Source of the DNA: Candidatus Saccharimonadota bacterium
Lineage (GTDB): Bacteria > Patescibacteriota > Saccharimonadia > Saccharimonadales > UBA4665
Assembly: GCA_024635495.1 (NCBI GenBank)
Contig: JAGXIT010000004.1
Coordinates: 62,001-126,000 of the forward strand
Reading direction: 5' to 3'
DNA: 64,000 nt
Shown here piece after piece: positions 45,649-55,643 of the stretch. The notes beneath the pieces are model-generated. The model saw nothing but the letters and a program-made list of their open reading frames with translations, did not search any database and was not told where the DNA came from. Made by a program: the position numbers and the translations under genes. How positions within the stretch are numbered: position 1 is the stretch's first letter; each line of letters starts with the position of its first letter.

Positions 45649-47148
45649 ATGGATTTTTTAGACACCGCCAAGGTGCGACGACACCGAACTGGACTGAAGA
45701 TAGGCTATGCGTTGATTGGCATTGCCATTGCCTTCGCCAGCATCTTATTACTCTATCAAACGGATGGCTACTGCCTCAATAGCTCGGGTGATGTCGGTAG
45801 GTGCGGTTTGGTATTTGTATCGAGCCAGCCTAAGGGCGCTTCTATGTATCTGGATGGCAAGCTTCAGGACCCACGAACAAACACTAAACTAAATCTCGAA
45901 TCAGGACAATACACACTCAAAATCACCCGAGAGGGATATCGACCATGGCAGCGCGTCATTGAATCTATCGGGGGCGATGTGCGCCGGTATGACTATCCAT
46001 TTTTGTTTCCCACTACGCTGCAGACCGACATTACGGATACGTTCAATGGGAAGCTGGCGATTGCTAGCCAGAGTCCAGACCAGCGTTGGCTACTCACCGC
46101 ACAAGAGAACAGGTCGGGGACGTTCACCGTCTATGACCTGCGAGACTCTGCTGTGGTGACCAGTGTGACCAGCGTCATACCAGCGACAGTATTTACCGCC
46201 GGAGATGGCGTGCAAAATTGGTCTGTCTCAGAATGGTCAAGGGATAATCGGCACGTCTTACTACTCCATCAATACACTGATAAAAACAAAGCAGCTCATG
46301 AATATATTATGTTCGATCGTGAGAACAGCAAGAATAGCCAAAATATCACAAATGCCTTGAGCCTGAGTGACGTAGAAGAGTTGAGCCTTTTTGATGAGCG
46401 TTCTGACCAATTCTATGTATACAACAGTACCGATAAGATGCTCGTTACTAGAGCAATAAGTGGCAATGCTTCGGCGCTTTCACTTGAGAATGTTCTGAGC
46501 TACAAAACTATTGGTGATGATACGGTGCTGTATATCACTGATACGACACCCGACGGCAAAATAACAGCCGGTAAGGTCAACGCGGTGCTTTTGCAGGGTA
46601 ACCGCTCGCAGGTAATACGTCAGCTTGATGCGGGCGCCAAGAAGTACCTTATGGAAATGGCACAATATGGGGGCTCTTGGTATATCGTCATCGGTTCATC
46701 GAGTCAGACTGGCGTTCGGGTGTATAAAAACCCACTTGATCAGCCATTAGCAGACTCGTCGAGCTTGCCGACACCCCTGCGCTTCCTACATGTCGAAAAC
46801 CCAACGCATGTTTCATTTTCTTCAAACGCACGTTTTGTGTTGACTGAGAATGGCAGTAAGTTCGCAGTCTATGATGCCGAATACGACAATACTTACCTAT
46901 ACACCGTAGCTCAAAGGGTGGAAAGTAGTACCGGCGCCGCAAGCTGGATGGACGGGCATCGATTGTATTTTGTCAGCAAAGGCTCGGCTATCGTTCGTGA
47001 CTATGATAATCAAAATGTACAAACACTACAGGCTTCATCGGGACCTTTCGGATTGTTCTTCACGAGTGATTACAGCCGGGTATTCGCTATCTCAACAGAT
47101 AGTAACGGTATGCAGATCTTGACTACCACGAATCTACGAGCTAAATAA
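45649..47148 (+). CDS. PEGA-domain extracytoplasmic protein
   Basis: TM then FVSSQPKGASMYLDGKLQDPRTNTKLNLESGQYTLKITREGYRPWQRVI (PEGA), beta-propeller-like remainder. Confidence 0.8.
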   Translation: MDFLDTAKVRRHRTGLKIGYALIGIAIAFASILLLYQTDGYCLNSSGDVGRCGLVFVSSQPKGASMYLDGKLQDPRTNTKLNLESGQYTLKITREGYRPWQRVIESIGGDVRRYDYPFLFPTTLQTDITDTFNGKLAIASQSPDQRWLLTAQENRSGTFTVYDLRDSAVVTSVTSVIPATVFTAGDGVQNWSVSEWSRDNRHVLLLHQYTDKNKAAHEYIMFDRENSKNSQNITNALSLSDVEELSLFDERSDQFYVYNSTDKMLVTRAISGNASALSLENVLSYKTIGDDTVLYITDTTPDGKITAGKVNAVLLQGNRSQVIRQLDAGAKKYLMEMAQYGGSWYIVIGSSSQTGVRVYKNPLDQPLADSSSLPTPLRFLHVENPTHVSFSSNARFVLTENGSKFAVYDAEYDNTYLYTVAQRVESSTGAASWMDGHRLYFVSKGSAIVRDYDNQNVQTLQASSGPFGLFFTSDYSRVFAISTDSNGMQILTTTNLRAK

Positions 47149-47155
47149 TAAGCAC

Positions 47156-48388
47156 TTAGTCCCAAAAGCTAATTGATCGAACGATGCGCGTCCATAGAGT
47201 TGGTCCGTTGCTCGTAATCTGCGCTGGTGGTGCGATATCCTTAGGCGCCTGGACTGTATTGGTTGATGGGCTTGGGCTGATCTGTTCACCCCAGACTACG
47301 AGTCTGTTGGTGCTAAAACCCGGAGGGTCGCAGGTGATAAGCACGGCGGTAGCCTGCTTACCTTTTGTGTCGTTCAGGACGCTCACCTGGCTCGGTGGTA
47401 CGATCTCTTTGGCGAACACTTGATAGGAGTAAACTTTGCCGTCATGGATGATACTGAAGACATCGCCTGTCGTCAGTTCTTGTAGCAGCACAAAAGCAAA
47501 CTTATATTTGCCATTATTGAATATGTTTTGGCTGGAGTGGCCGAAATATGCACCATTGCCGTTTTGTCCAGGAAGTGCAGTGTTTGGATAGTGAACGACC
47601 CCATCATTTAATGACCTTTGGACCGCCTCTTCGCTATTGGATGTCAGGTTGAAATCAATCGGAATCTGTATATTTATCTTCGGGACAATGATTGTTGGCT
47701 TAGCTGTCGCTGCCTGGATATCAGATACGATGACAGGTGTGGCGCTTACGCTACGGCTTGGTTGGATAAACGGTGCGATCACAAATTCGTTGAAAAACCC
47801 AAACAACATAACTACGATAACCAAGAACCCCATGCCGAGCCCAAATAGTATTGATTGCACGTGATGCTTAGCGTTCAGCTTGCCATTGGCGCTGACGGTT
47901 TTGCGGATGCGGCTACGAATATCTGAAGCGCTTTGTTCATCTTGTGGCGGCGAAGTATTGAGTTGTTGAGGCGTGACCTCAGGTTTCGCCGCAGCTGTGC
48001 TAGTGGTTGTTTGCACGGGTGTATCCCCCTGCATCCTTGAATAGACTGGTTGTTGTTTCTGAAAAAGTTTTTGGTATGGCGTGTGCTGATTGGCTGCGTA
48101 GAACTCTTCCCAGACTTCGCGTTTTTCTGTGTCGGGAAGCTGCGTGTAGTAGTGGTGCCATTCTGTTTGAATCTCAGCCAGGCTCTTGCCTGCTCGACTT
48201 AGTTCAACGATAAAGGTTTGGTGCTTGCTTGGCCCGCGTTTTTGCTCTGCCTTTGCTAATTCCTGAGTGACTGCCGGTTCTTCACCGAAGGCACGCGCTA
48301 CCTTATCACGAATAAGCTTCACGGCGGCATCTTCAGACACAACGGGCTGCGACGGGTTGGTATCGGGGAATAATGGATTGCTACTCAT
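47156..48388 (-). CDS. Sortase-family transpeptidase with long cytoplasmic N-terminus
   Basis: IPIDFNL..HYPNTALPGQNGNGAYFGHSSQN, AVLITCDPPGFSTNRLVVWG (TC..R motif). Confidence 0.8.
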   Translation of the reverse strand: MSSNPLFPDTNPSQPVVSEDAAVKLIRDKVARAFGEEPAVTQELAKAEQKRGPSKHQTFIVELSRAGKSLAEIQTEWHHYYTQLPDTEKREVWEEFYAANQHTPYQKLFQKQQPVYSRMQGDTPVQTTTSTAAAKPEVTPQQLNTSPPQDEQSASDIRSRIRKTVSANGKLNAKHHVQSILFGLGMGFLVIVVMLFGFFNEFVIAPFIQPSRSVSATPVIVSDIQAATAKPTIIVPKINIQIPIDFNLTSNSEEAVQRSLNDGVVHYPNTALPGQNGNGAYFGHSSQNIFNNGKYKFAFVLLQELTTGDVFSIIHDGKVYSYQVFAKEIVPPSQVSVLNDTKGKQATAVLITCDPPGFSTNRLVVWGEQISPSPSTNTVQAPKDIAPPAQITSNGPTLWTRIVRSISFWD

Positions 48389-48499
48389 AGTTGAACGTGT
48401 AACTGCCAGTGGAGCTTTGTATCTGCGTGCCCACTCGCGTTCTATCTCACAGTATAGTACAATACACCCCTGACGACCACGATATCGAGTACTTTTGAA

Positions 48500-48587
48500 G
48501 GGCGAGTGGCGGAATTGGTAGACGCGCCAGACTCAAAATCTTGTGAGCTTTACGCTCGTGAGGGTTCAAGTCCCTCCTCGCCCACCA
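48500..48587 (+). tRNA. tRNA-Leu(CAA), CCA encoded
   Basis: GGGCGAG..CTCGCCC acceptor, anticodon loop CTCAAAA, long variable arm. Confidence 0.92.
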
Positions 48588-48650
48588 AAATTACTAGATT
48601 AAGAACACGCACTTCAGCTCTTAGACTCTTCTTTTTGTTACACTACGCAT

Positions 48651-49139
48651 ATGGAAAAGTTTACGCAAAAATGGGTAATACTCTGCTTACTCGATGAGAT
48701 AGACGAAGGCTCAGAATTCTATTACACCGATTTTCCGCTCCACGTCACAATCGCTGGAGTGTTTGCTTGCGATAAAAGTGGTGGTGAAATTGCCGAGGGC
48801 CTTGCTGAAGTCGTTCGTAACATGCAAAAAGTTGAGATTGTCGGAGAACAACAAGATATGTTTGGTCTTGAGCAAGATATACCTGTGATGAGGGTCAGAA
48901 AGACCCCCGAGCTAATGGATTTATACGCGATGGTATATACATGGCTAGAAAACGAAGGTGTAGTATACAATTCTCCAGAATATCAAGCTAGCGGCTACGT
49001 GCCTCATTCAACGGTTCAAAAAACTGGCTCACTAGCTCAAGGCGAAAAGCGCGTATTGACGTCTATTTCCCTTGTCGATTTATTTCCACATAATGACGGC
49101 TTTCAGCGCAAAATAGTTAAAACTATAGTATTACATTAA
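48651..49139 (+). CDS. 2H phosphoesterase / 2'-5' RNA ligase-like protein
   Basis: Two HxT/S motifs: FPLHVTIAGVF and YVPHSTVQK. Confidence 0.65.
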   Translation: MEKFTQKWVILCLLDEIDEGSEFYYTDFPLHVTIAGVFACDKSGGEIAEGLAEVVRNMQKVEIVGEQQDMFGLEQDIPVMRVRKTPELMDLYAMVYTWLENEGVVYNSPEYQASGYVPHSTVQKTGSLAQGEKRVLTSISLVDLFPHNDGFQRKIVKTIVLH

Positions 49140-49166
49140 ACCTTTCTAGTTCACTATTCAGTAACT

Positions 49167-49958
49167 TTAATCTTTGTGGGGTAAGACCGAGCTTGTAATG
49201 GCTTCAAATGGTTTTGCGGGCGTTTGTAGCCACCAGGTTGCAGCTGTTGCGGCTACTGAGGTGAGGCTCGAAGAACTAGCTTTGAGCGGTGTGGTGCTCA
49301 CTCGCCCACCTATCGAAACGACTATGTTCTCTTCGTAGGTTGTAATGATTGGGCACGATAGATGATTGAGCGTAAACTCGTGTAGCCACTCAGCAAAGCG
49401 CACTAATCCGAGGTTAGTCGTAAGTGCCTCGGTCACTTTCAGATTTGTAGCGAGTTTTTGTAATTGGGTAGTATCAAGTACTGCCAGTGTATTTGGACGG
49501 TCCACAAAGCTCGTAGGATGCGTACAGAAGAAATCTGCCCCATCTCCCGTAACCACAAGCTGCCCGCTATATTTGCTGGCGAAATTTTCGAGTAGCGCAA
49601 TCGTTTCGCTATTCTTACCAAAATCACCAGATAGTAAAACGCTGTCAGCCCAATCGCTTTCGCTCAAAAATTCAGAGAAAGCGGTTGTGGCGAAGCCTCC
49701 GCTCGGGTTTGTTGGGGCGTATTCAGCCGCTGGGAAGAGCTTATTCACTGTTCGACTCAAACTACTTGGGAGTATAACTCGCACTGTTCCAATTCTGGCG
49801 GCCGTTGCTGCTGTATATGCTTCGGCGGGTGCAGCGAAGCTCTGGGTATGGCCACCAAGTATGAGTAGCTTGCCGGCGCCACGCTTCGTCTCGGGCCTCG
49901 ACCATACGAGATCAGGAAATAGTGGCTCAGTCGTCTGTTTTTGCCAGTATTCAGCCAC
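49167..49958 (-). CDS. NAD(P)HX dehydratase-like (YjeF C-terminal/ribokinase fold)
   Basis: KRGAGKLLILGGHTQSFAAPAEAYTAATAARIGTVRVILP; LVVTGDGAD. Confidence 0.6.
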   Translation of the reverse strand: MAEYWQKQTTEPLFPDLVWSRPETKRGAGKLLILGGHTQSFAAPAEAYTAATAARIGTVRVILPSSLSRTVNKLFPAAEYAPTNPSGGFATTAFSEFLSESDWADSVLLSGDFGKNSETIALLENFASKYSGQLVVTGDGADFFCTHPTSFVDRPNTLAVLDTTQLQKLATNLKVTEALTTNLGLVRFAEWLHEFTLNHLSCPIITTYEENIVVSIGGRVSTTPLKASSSSLTSVAATAATWWLQTPAKPFEAITSSVLPHKD

Positions 49959-50682
49959 GGTGGTTTTCCTCTTTCAGACTGTAAGAGCCAGTCTCTGCCG
50001 CTAGTCGATATATAACGTTTTTGCGCTCTACTACGATCGGCCAGCCCTTCTGGCGAGCCAACTCATACAGCTCATTCGTAGGGTTGAAAGCAATCGGCTT
50101 TTCTACTAGTTCTAGCATAGCTACGTCACTCGGACTATCTCCCACTGCAATGCTTTCATGCCAGCTTAGGTTATGTCGCTCGACAAGCTCTTGTAGGATT
50201 TCGCCCTTTCGGGTGTGAGTTAAGGCTATGTGGCCAGTAAAGGCCATATTTTTTTGTTCGTAGCGTGGACCGACAACTTCTTCGAAACCGTAATGTTTGC
50301 CAATTTTTTCCAATATAGCTTGTGGTGACCCTGATATCGCGAACAGCTGATAGCCGTCATGTCTTAGTTGTTTGATAAGATCCCTAGTGTAGGTATACAC
50401 CTGGTCTTTGTACGTTGTGAATACAGAATCAACAGCTGCTTGATACTGATCTATGGGGATATTTGGTAGCGCCTCCTGAAAAACCTCAACCATGGCGGTC
50501 TCATAGTTATGATAAGAGTCCTGACTATTGCGATTCTTCCACTCCATGCGAATCTTGTGTAACTGGTCTAGCGAACCCTCCGGTAAGTATCCGAGTTTGC
50601 CGAGTTCATGGGTTATCGCATGATAGAGCTGCCAGCGGACAAGCGTACCGTCTATATCAAAAACTGCAAATTTATTTGTCAT
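49951..50682 (-). CDS. HAD-family phosphatase (SerB/HAD-IB like)
   Basis: FAVFDIDGTLVRW..LFAISGSPQAILEKIGKHYGF..ESIAVGDSPSDVAMLELV. Confidence 0.88.
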   Translation of the reverse strand: MTNKFAVFDIDGTLVRWQLYHAITHELGKLGYLPEGSLDQLHKIRMEWKNRNSQDSYHNYETAMVEVFQEALPNIPIDQYQAAVDSVFTTYKDQVYTYTRDLIKQLRHDGYQLFAISGSPQAILEKIGKHYGFEEVVGPRYEQKNMAFTGHIALTHTRKGEILQELVERHNLSWHESIAVGDSPSDVAMLELVEKPIAFNPTNELYELARQKGWPIVVERKNVIYRLAAETGSYSLKEENHRG

Positions 50683-51157
50683 TGAACTCAGTGACTTCCT
50701 GGGCGACCTTATCCATCATATGGTCATCACTATCAAAGGTGAAACTTGTTTCTAGAAGCTTACCCTCTAGCACGAGTGGTAGCCAGTGGATGTCATCATC
50801 CCACATCTTTTCATATGGGATGGCGTCTATCTTAAACCATTGCGGAGCCATTTCTTCTGTCTCAACTGGTTCTCCTTCCCACTCCGTGACCAGATAAGCG
50901 TCTACCCATTGATGCCAAGGCTCTGCTGTATCGGCGCCGAGTATAAAATCATGGAAAGCGACCTTGCTATAAGCTTTAGGCGTTACCCCTATTTCTTCTT
51001 GGCATTCGCGCACCATAGCTTGCTCCATAGTCTCACCCTCTTCAAGTTTACCGCCGACGCCGTTCCATTTATCCGCGCCAAAACCACGTTTCTTCATGGC
51101 CAGCAGAATCTGGTCGTCTCGCAAGAGGAATGTTAGCGTGTATTTACGGTCTTTCAT
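50672..51157 (-). CDS. NUDIX hydrolase (MutT-like)
   Basis: GVGGKLEEGETMEQAMVRECQEEIGV Nudix box. Confidence 0.9.
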   Translation of the reverse strand: MKDRKYTLTFLLRDDQILLAMKKRGFGADKWNGVGGKLEEGETMEQAMVRECQEEIGVTPKAYSKVAFHDFILGADTAEPWHQWVDAYLVTEWEGEPVETEEMAPQWFKIDAIPYEKMWDDDIHWLPLVLEGKLLETSFTFDSDDHMMDKVAQEVTEFNDK

Positions 51158-51606
51158 GTGCTTTCTTTTGCTCCTGTACTACCGAAACCGCCGCTTCCAC
51201 GACCGGTTTCATTTAACGTTTCTACTTCGTTCCAAACGACGTGTTCAAACTGAGCTACAACTGCTTGTGCAATGCGATCGCCTCGCTGTACGGTGAACGT
51301 TGTCTTGCTTGTGTTGAGCAGAATGACGCCAATCTCCCCGCGATAATCAGCATCTATAGTGCCAACCCCATTTGCCGGCATGATACCAGCTTTGGCTGCT
51401 AACCCACTTCGCCCTCGGATTTGTAGCTCGTAGCCTTCTGGAAGTTCTATGTATAAACCTGTCGGGATAATGGCGCGCTCGCCCGGAGTGATGGTGACCG
51501 CTGCTCCGATGGCGGCAACGAGGTCCATACCTGCCGATTGTTCGGTTTGGTAGCTTGGTAGCGGTAGTCCGCTAGTATTGCGGATCTTTATCTCAAGGTG
51601 TTTCAT
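51154..51606 (-). CDS. dut: dUTP diphosphatase
   Basis: MKHLEIKIRNTSGLPLPSYQTEQSAGMDLVAA..GRSGLAAKAGIMPANGVGTIDADYRGEIGVILLN..GRGSGGFGSTG. Confidence 0.92.
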   Translation of the reverse strand: MKHLEIKIRNTSGLPLPSYQTEQSAGMDLVAAIGAAVTITPGERAIIPTGLYIELPEGYELQIRGRSGLAAKAGIMPANGVGTIDADYRGEIGVILLNTSKTTFTVQRGDRIAQAVVAQFEHVVWNEVETLNETGRGSGGFGSTGAKEST

Positions 51607-52403
51607 AGCTCGACCTCTATACTCACAGGACAATGATCTGAGCCCATCACATCGGCGTGAATTTGTGGATTTTTGACCCGCCCGGCAATCGCCTTGCTCG
51701 CTAACCAATAATCGATGCGCCAACCAACATTGCGTGCTCGAGCGTTTGCCCAATGCGTCCACCAGGAATATGCCTCAGTTTTTTCAGGGAAGGTAGCACG
51801 AAACGTATCGACATAACCCGCCTGCACGAAATCACTGAATCTCTCTCGTTCTTCATTAGTAAAGCCATGCTTCCCGACATTTGACTTAGGATTAGCGAGA
51901 TCGATTTCTTCGTGTGCAACATTCAAATCCCCACAGAATAGCACCGGCTTCGATGCCTCCAGCTGTTGTACGTATGCCAAGAATGCCGGATCCCACTGCT
52001 TGTATCGCAGCTGCAGCCTGCTCAAATCACCTTTGCTGTTTGGTGTGTAGACGGTGACCACCCAAAAGTTATTAAACTCTGCGGCAATTACCCTGCCCTC
52101 GAGGTTCGGGTTGCCGTATTCATCACCAGTTACCTTGTACTTTTTGACGATATCCTCTGGGAAGCCGTCTTTATACTGCAATGGCTTCTGCTTAGAAAAT
52201 ATAGCGGTGCCGCTGTAGCCTTTCTTTTGCGCGCTAAAAAAGTGCTCTTCATATTGCGGCAGATCAAACACAACTTGCCCGCGCTCTGCTTTGGTCTCCT
52301 GGAGACACAGAACATCCGGGTCATGGTCCTCGATGAATTTTTGCAAGGTTCCCTTATTGAGCACGGCACGTATGCCGTTTACATTCCAACTGTACAACTT
52401 CAT
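51603..52403 (-). CDS. xth: Exodeoxyribonuclease III
   Basis: MKLYSWNVNGIRAVLNKG..DVLCLQETKA..GWRIDYWLASKAI..MGSDHCPVSIEVEL. Confidence 0.93.
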   Translation of the reverse strand: MKLYSWNVNGIRAVLNKGTLQKFIEDHDPDVLCLQETKAERGQVVFDLPQYEEHFFSAQKKGYSGTAIFSKQKPLQYKDGFPEDIVKKYKVTGDEYGNPNLEGRVIAAEFNNFWVVTVYTPNSKGDLSRLQLRYKQWDPAFLAYVQQLEASKPVLFCGDLNVAHEEIDLANPKSNVGKHGFTNEERERFSDFVQAGYVDTFRATFPEKTEAYSWWTHWANARARNVGWRIDYWLASKAIAGRVKNPQIHADVMGSDHCPVSIEVEL

Positions 52404-52480
52404 GTGTATCAGTATACATCCCTACTGCGGCACATGTTCATGTTGTATCTATTTAACCCCGCGCGCTATACTGAGCACTA

Positions 52481-53191
52481 ATGTCATACAAACGAATTCT
52501 TCTCAAACTATCAGGTGAACAATTACAGGGCGAACATAATGGCGGTTTTGACGCCAATCGAGTGCAGTGGATTGCTGAGCAAATAAAGCCTGTCGTCGAA
52601 GCTGGTACGCAGGTTGCAATCATCGTCGGTGGCGGCAACTATGCCCGCGGCGCGCAGCTAGCTGGCAACGGTATTGCGGAAGTTACTGCCCATAATGCTG
52701 GCATGCTCGCAACTATCATGAATGCGATTACCGCAGCGGATGTGTTTAACGCTTCTGGGCTACCGACACGCGCTTTGAGCAATGTCGAAGTAAACCAATT
52801 TATCGACCAGTACACGTATCGTCGTGCTATCAGTCATCTTCAAAAAGAGCGGGTTGTCATCATAGGCGGCGGCACTGGGCGGCCGTTTGTGACGACCGAC
52901 ACTGCTGCTGTGAACCTTGCACTTGAGTTGAAGTGCGATGCACTGATTAAGACCACTAAAGTTGACGGAGTGTACGACCGCGACCCAGTGAAATTCCCCG
53001 ACGCGGTGAAATATGATCAGCTCAGCTACGACGAAGCACTATCGAATGAGAATATACAGGTGATGGATAAGGCTGCACTCGGCATGGCGGTTGAGTACAA
53101 GAAGCCACTAATCATTTGTGACCTCTTGACTGATGGCAATATTGCACGGGCAGCGCGTGGTGAGCTGGTTGGTACGACGATTCGACCGTAA
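52481..53191 (+). CDS. pyrH: UMP kinase
   Basis: YKRILLKLSGEQLQG..VAIIVGGGNYARGA..GGTGRPFVTTDTAA. Confidence 0.95.
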   Translation: MSYKRILLKLSGEQLQGEHNGGFDANRVQWIAEQIKPVVEAGTQVAIIVGGGNYARGAQLAGNGIAEVTAHNAGMLATIMNAITAADVFNASGLPTRALSNVEVNQFIDQYTYRRAISHLQKERVVIIGGGTGRPFVTTDTAAVNLALELKCDALIKTTKVDGVYDRDPVKFPDAVKYDQLSYDEALSNENIQVMDKAALGMAVEYKKPLIICDLLTDGNIARAARGELVGTTIRP

Positions 53192-53247
53192 TCAACTCTT
53201 CTTAATTATATATTATAACACAAATTTCAAATTATCGCATATGTGAA

Positions 53248-53337
53248 TGGCGGAGAGACAGGGATTCGAACCCTGGGTACCCTTGCGGGCACACACGCTT
53301 TCCAAGCGTGCCAATTAAACCACTCTTGCACCTCTCC
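53248..53337 (-). tRNA. tRNA-Ser(GGA), CCA encoded
   Basis: Reverse complement GGAGAGGTGCAAGAGTGG..CTTGGAAAG..long variable arm..GGTTCGAATCC..TCTCTCCGCCA. Confidence 0.92.
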
Positions 53338-53558
53338 TTGTCTGGGGACAAACCTCGCGGTTTTTCTCCACGCGCCGGCAAAAAGACGTGACTTTCTGTC
53401 GGGCTTTCTTTTCCTTTCGGAAAAACAAGTTTTAGTATAGCGGAAAATTGGTTACTTTGCCCGTCTGACCAGGAAGCTGGGGCTATTGTGAAAAATACGC
53501 TCAAACCGCAATGTTGTGTTGCGCCCCTGTTTCGTCGAGCGTACACTAGATTGTAGTT

Positions 53559-54434
53559 ATGTCTCTTATAGAACTACAAGACGTCAGTAAGCTCTATGGC
53601 TTCGGCGATGCTACCAGTGTAGCCCTCGACGAAGTCGCACTTACCATTGAATCCGGTGAGTGTGTTGCTGTGATGGGGCCGAGTGGCTCAGGTAAAAGTA
53701 CGCTTATGAATATGATTGGCTTGCTTGATAGGCCTACGCATGGCGATTATCTGCTGAACGGCCGTCGAGTTAGCCGGTTGTCAGTTACTCGTCGAGCGAA
53801 GATTCGTCGTGACAAGATTGGATTTATTTTTCAATCGTTCAACCTGCTTGGTCGCTTGACCGCACTAGAGAATGTTGCTCTTCCGCTGCTCTATAAGGGG
53901 CATTCGATGCCAAAGCGTAATCACGAGGCGCGCACTATTCTCGAGCGTGTTGGTCTGCATGACAAAAGTTATTTTTATCCTCGCCAGCTCTCTGGCGGGC
54001 AGACGCAATGTGTTGCTATTGCTCGTGCGCTCGTAAATAAACCTGAGCTAATTATCGCTGATGAGCCAACGGGCAATCTTGATACTGAGAGTTCACGACT
54101 AGTCATGGAGCTCCTCGGTGAAATCCACAAAAGTGGAAATACCGTAATATTCGTAACTCATAACCCAGAACTTACCCGCTATGCGACGAGAGTTGTATAC
54201 ATGCAGGACGGTGCTATCAAATACGATGAGCAGACTAAGCTTGGTGAGGTTGGTAGTTATGCTCGAAAAGTTATGTATGCAGTGCCTGATACTACTGAAG
54301 ACGACGACCTAGCCGGCGTATCAGCGCTGATGAAGATAGAAAAGCCTAACGAAAAAACTACAAAGCCCAAGAAAAAACGAGCGCGTCGTAAGGCCACGAA
54401 AAAGAAAACAACAAAACATAAGGCTACGTCATGA
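53559..54434 (+). CDS. ABC transporter ATP-binding protein (MacB/LolD type) with Lys-rich C-terminal tail
   Basis: [53 protein letters not shown]; tail [23 protein letters not shown]. Confidence 0.9.
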   Translation: MSLIELQDVSKLYGFGDATSVALDEVALTIESGECVAVMGPSGSGKSTLMNMIGLLDRPTHGDYLLNGRRVSRLSVTRRAKIRRDKIGFIFQSFNLLGRLTALENVALPLLYKGHSMPKRNHEARTILERVGLHDKSYFYPRQLSGGQTQCVAIARALVNKPELIIADEPTGNLDTESSRLVMELLGEIHKSGNTVIFVTHNPELTRYATRVVYMQDGAIKYDEQTKLGEVGSYARKVMYAVPDTTEDDDLAGVSALMKIEKPNEKTTKPKKKRARRKATKKKTTKHKATS

Positions 54435-55642
54435 GTAGTCTCCATAAGGGTTATCTTCGCCTTGCGATGCAAAGCATTCGAGCTTCGAGAGTGCGCAGCT
54501 TCATGACGATGCTCGGGATCGTGATAAGTGTGATGGCGGTTGTCGTCGTGGTTGGTCTTAGCGAGGGGGTCAAGCAACAAGTCGGCAACCAAGCCGAGAG
54601 GTATGGTGACAATGTGCTGCTTGTTCGCCCAAATCAGCATGCAAATGCACTTACGGGCAGTGGATTACCTGGCGGGACTGGCGTGTTACTGACTCAGCGA
54701 GATGTTCAAGCTGCGAGCGCTAGTGAAGGTGTTTCGATAGTTGTGCCGATGAGCTCAATCGATGGTGACATTTTCGGTGACCAAACAATCAAGAGCGCGA
54801 CAGTGATCGCCACGACACCAGAACTAGTAGACGTGATTAATCAGGGTATTGATTACGGAGGCTTCCTGGATGCAAGCGATGGTGACCATGTTGCCGTACT
54901 TGGCTCTGATGTTGCTCTGCATCTTTTCAACGATAATGCTCCACTCGGACAGAGATTCACTTTTCGTGGTCAAAGTTTCATCATCGTCGGTGTATTCAAG
55001 CAGTTCGTGGCAGCACCATTTTCACTCGAGGCAGATTATAATCGTTCCGTATTTATCCCATTGGGATCCACGGAAAAACTACTTGGTACTGCCCCACAGA
55101 TAAATCAGCTCTTCGTAAAGACGAAAAGCGATGTGAATGTGAAACAAGTTGCAAACAACGTACAGGCAGCAATAACAGCTTCACGTGGAGGAAGTGAAGA
55201 TACAGTCACTCTCAGCCCTGGAGACAGTGGCGCAAGCTCAAATCAGGTGCTACAGCTTCTTGCACTGATGACGGTTGCAGTTGCATCAGTTGCTTTAGTC
55301 GTGGGTGGTGTTGGCATTATGAACATGATGCTCGTTAGTGTCACCGAACGCATCCATGAGATAGGTCTACGTAAAGCTATTGGAGCGACTAATCGTCAAA
55401 TTCTCCGACAATTCATGACGGAAGCCCTTGCTCTGAGCGTGATTGGTTCGATTCTTGGCTTGGTCGGAGCCGGTGTTGTTATAGCACTACTTCGCTTATA
55501 TACATCACTGCAGCCAGTGGTTGTGTGGGAATCGGTACTAGTCGCCGTGGTCGTAGCTATAACTACTGGGGTGCTGTTCGGCTCAATACCTGCACTCAAA
55601 GCCGCTCGTATGGATCCTATCGAAGCCCTCCGTCACGAGTAG
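54431..55642 (+). CDS. ABC transporter permease (MacB/FtsX family)
   Basis: SIRASRVRSFMTMLGIVISVMAVVVVVGL; GGVGIMNMMLVSVTERIHEIGLRKAIGAT. Confidence 0.9.
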   Translation: MSSLHKGYLRLAMQSIRASRVRSFMTMLGIVISVMAVVVVVGLSEGVKQQVGNQAERYGDNVLLVRPNQHANALTGSGLPGGTGVLLTQRDVQAASASEGVSIVVPMSSIDGDIFGDQTIKSATVIATTPELVDVINQGIDYGGFLDASDGDHVAVLGSDVALHLFNDNAPLGQRFTFRGQSFIIVGVFKQFVAAPFSLEADYNRSVFIPLGSTEKLLGTAPQINQLFVKTKSDVNVKQVANNVQAAITASRGGSEDTVTLSPGDSGASSNQVLQLLALMTVAVASVALVVGGVGIMNMMLVSVTERIHEIGLRKAIGATNRQILRQFMTEALALSVIGSILGLVGAGVVIALLRLYTSLQPVVVWESVLVAVVVAITTGVLFGSIPALKAARMDPIEALRHE

Positions 55643-55643
55643 T

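Noticed and set aside
48506-48697. Plus-strand ORF MAELVDAPDSKSCELYAREGSSPSSPTK..
   Set aside because: Translation of tRNA-Leu itself; common artefact.
53232-53546. Minus-strand ORF ..CKSGLIGTLGKRVCPQGYPGFESLSLRH..
   Set aside because: Overlaps tRNA-Ser on the same strand; artefact.
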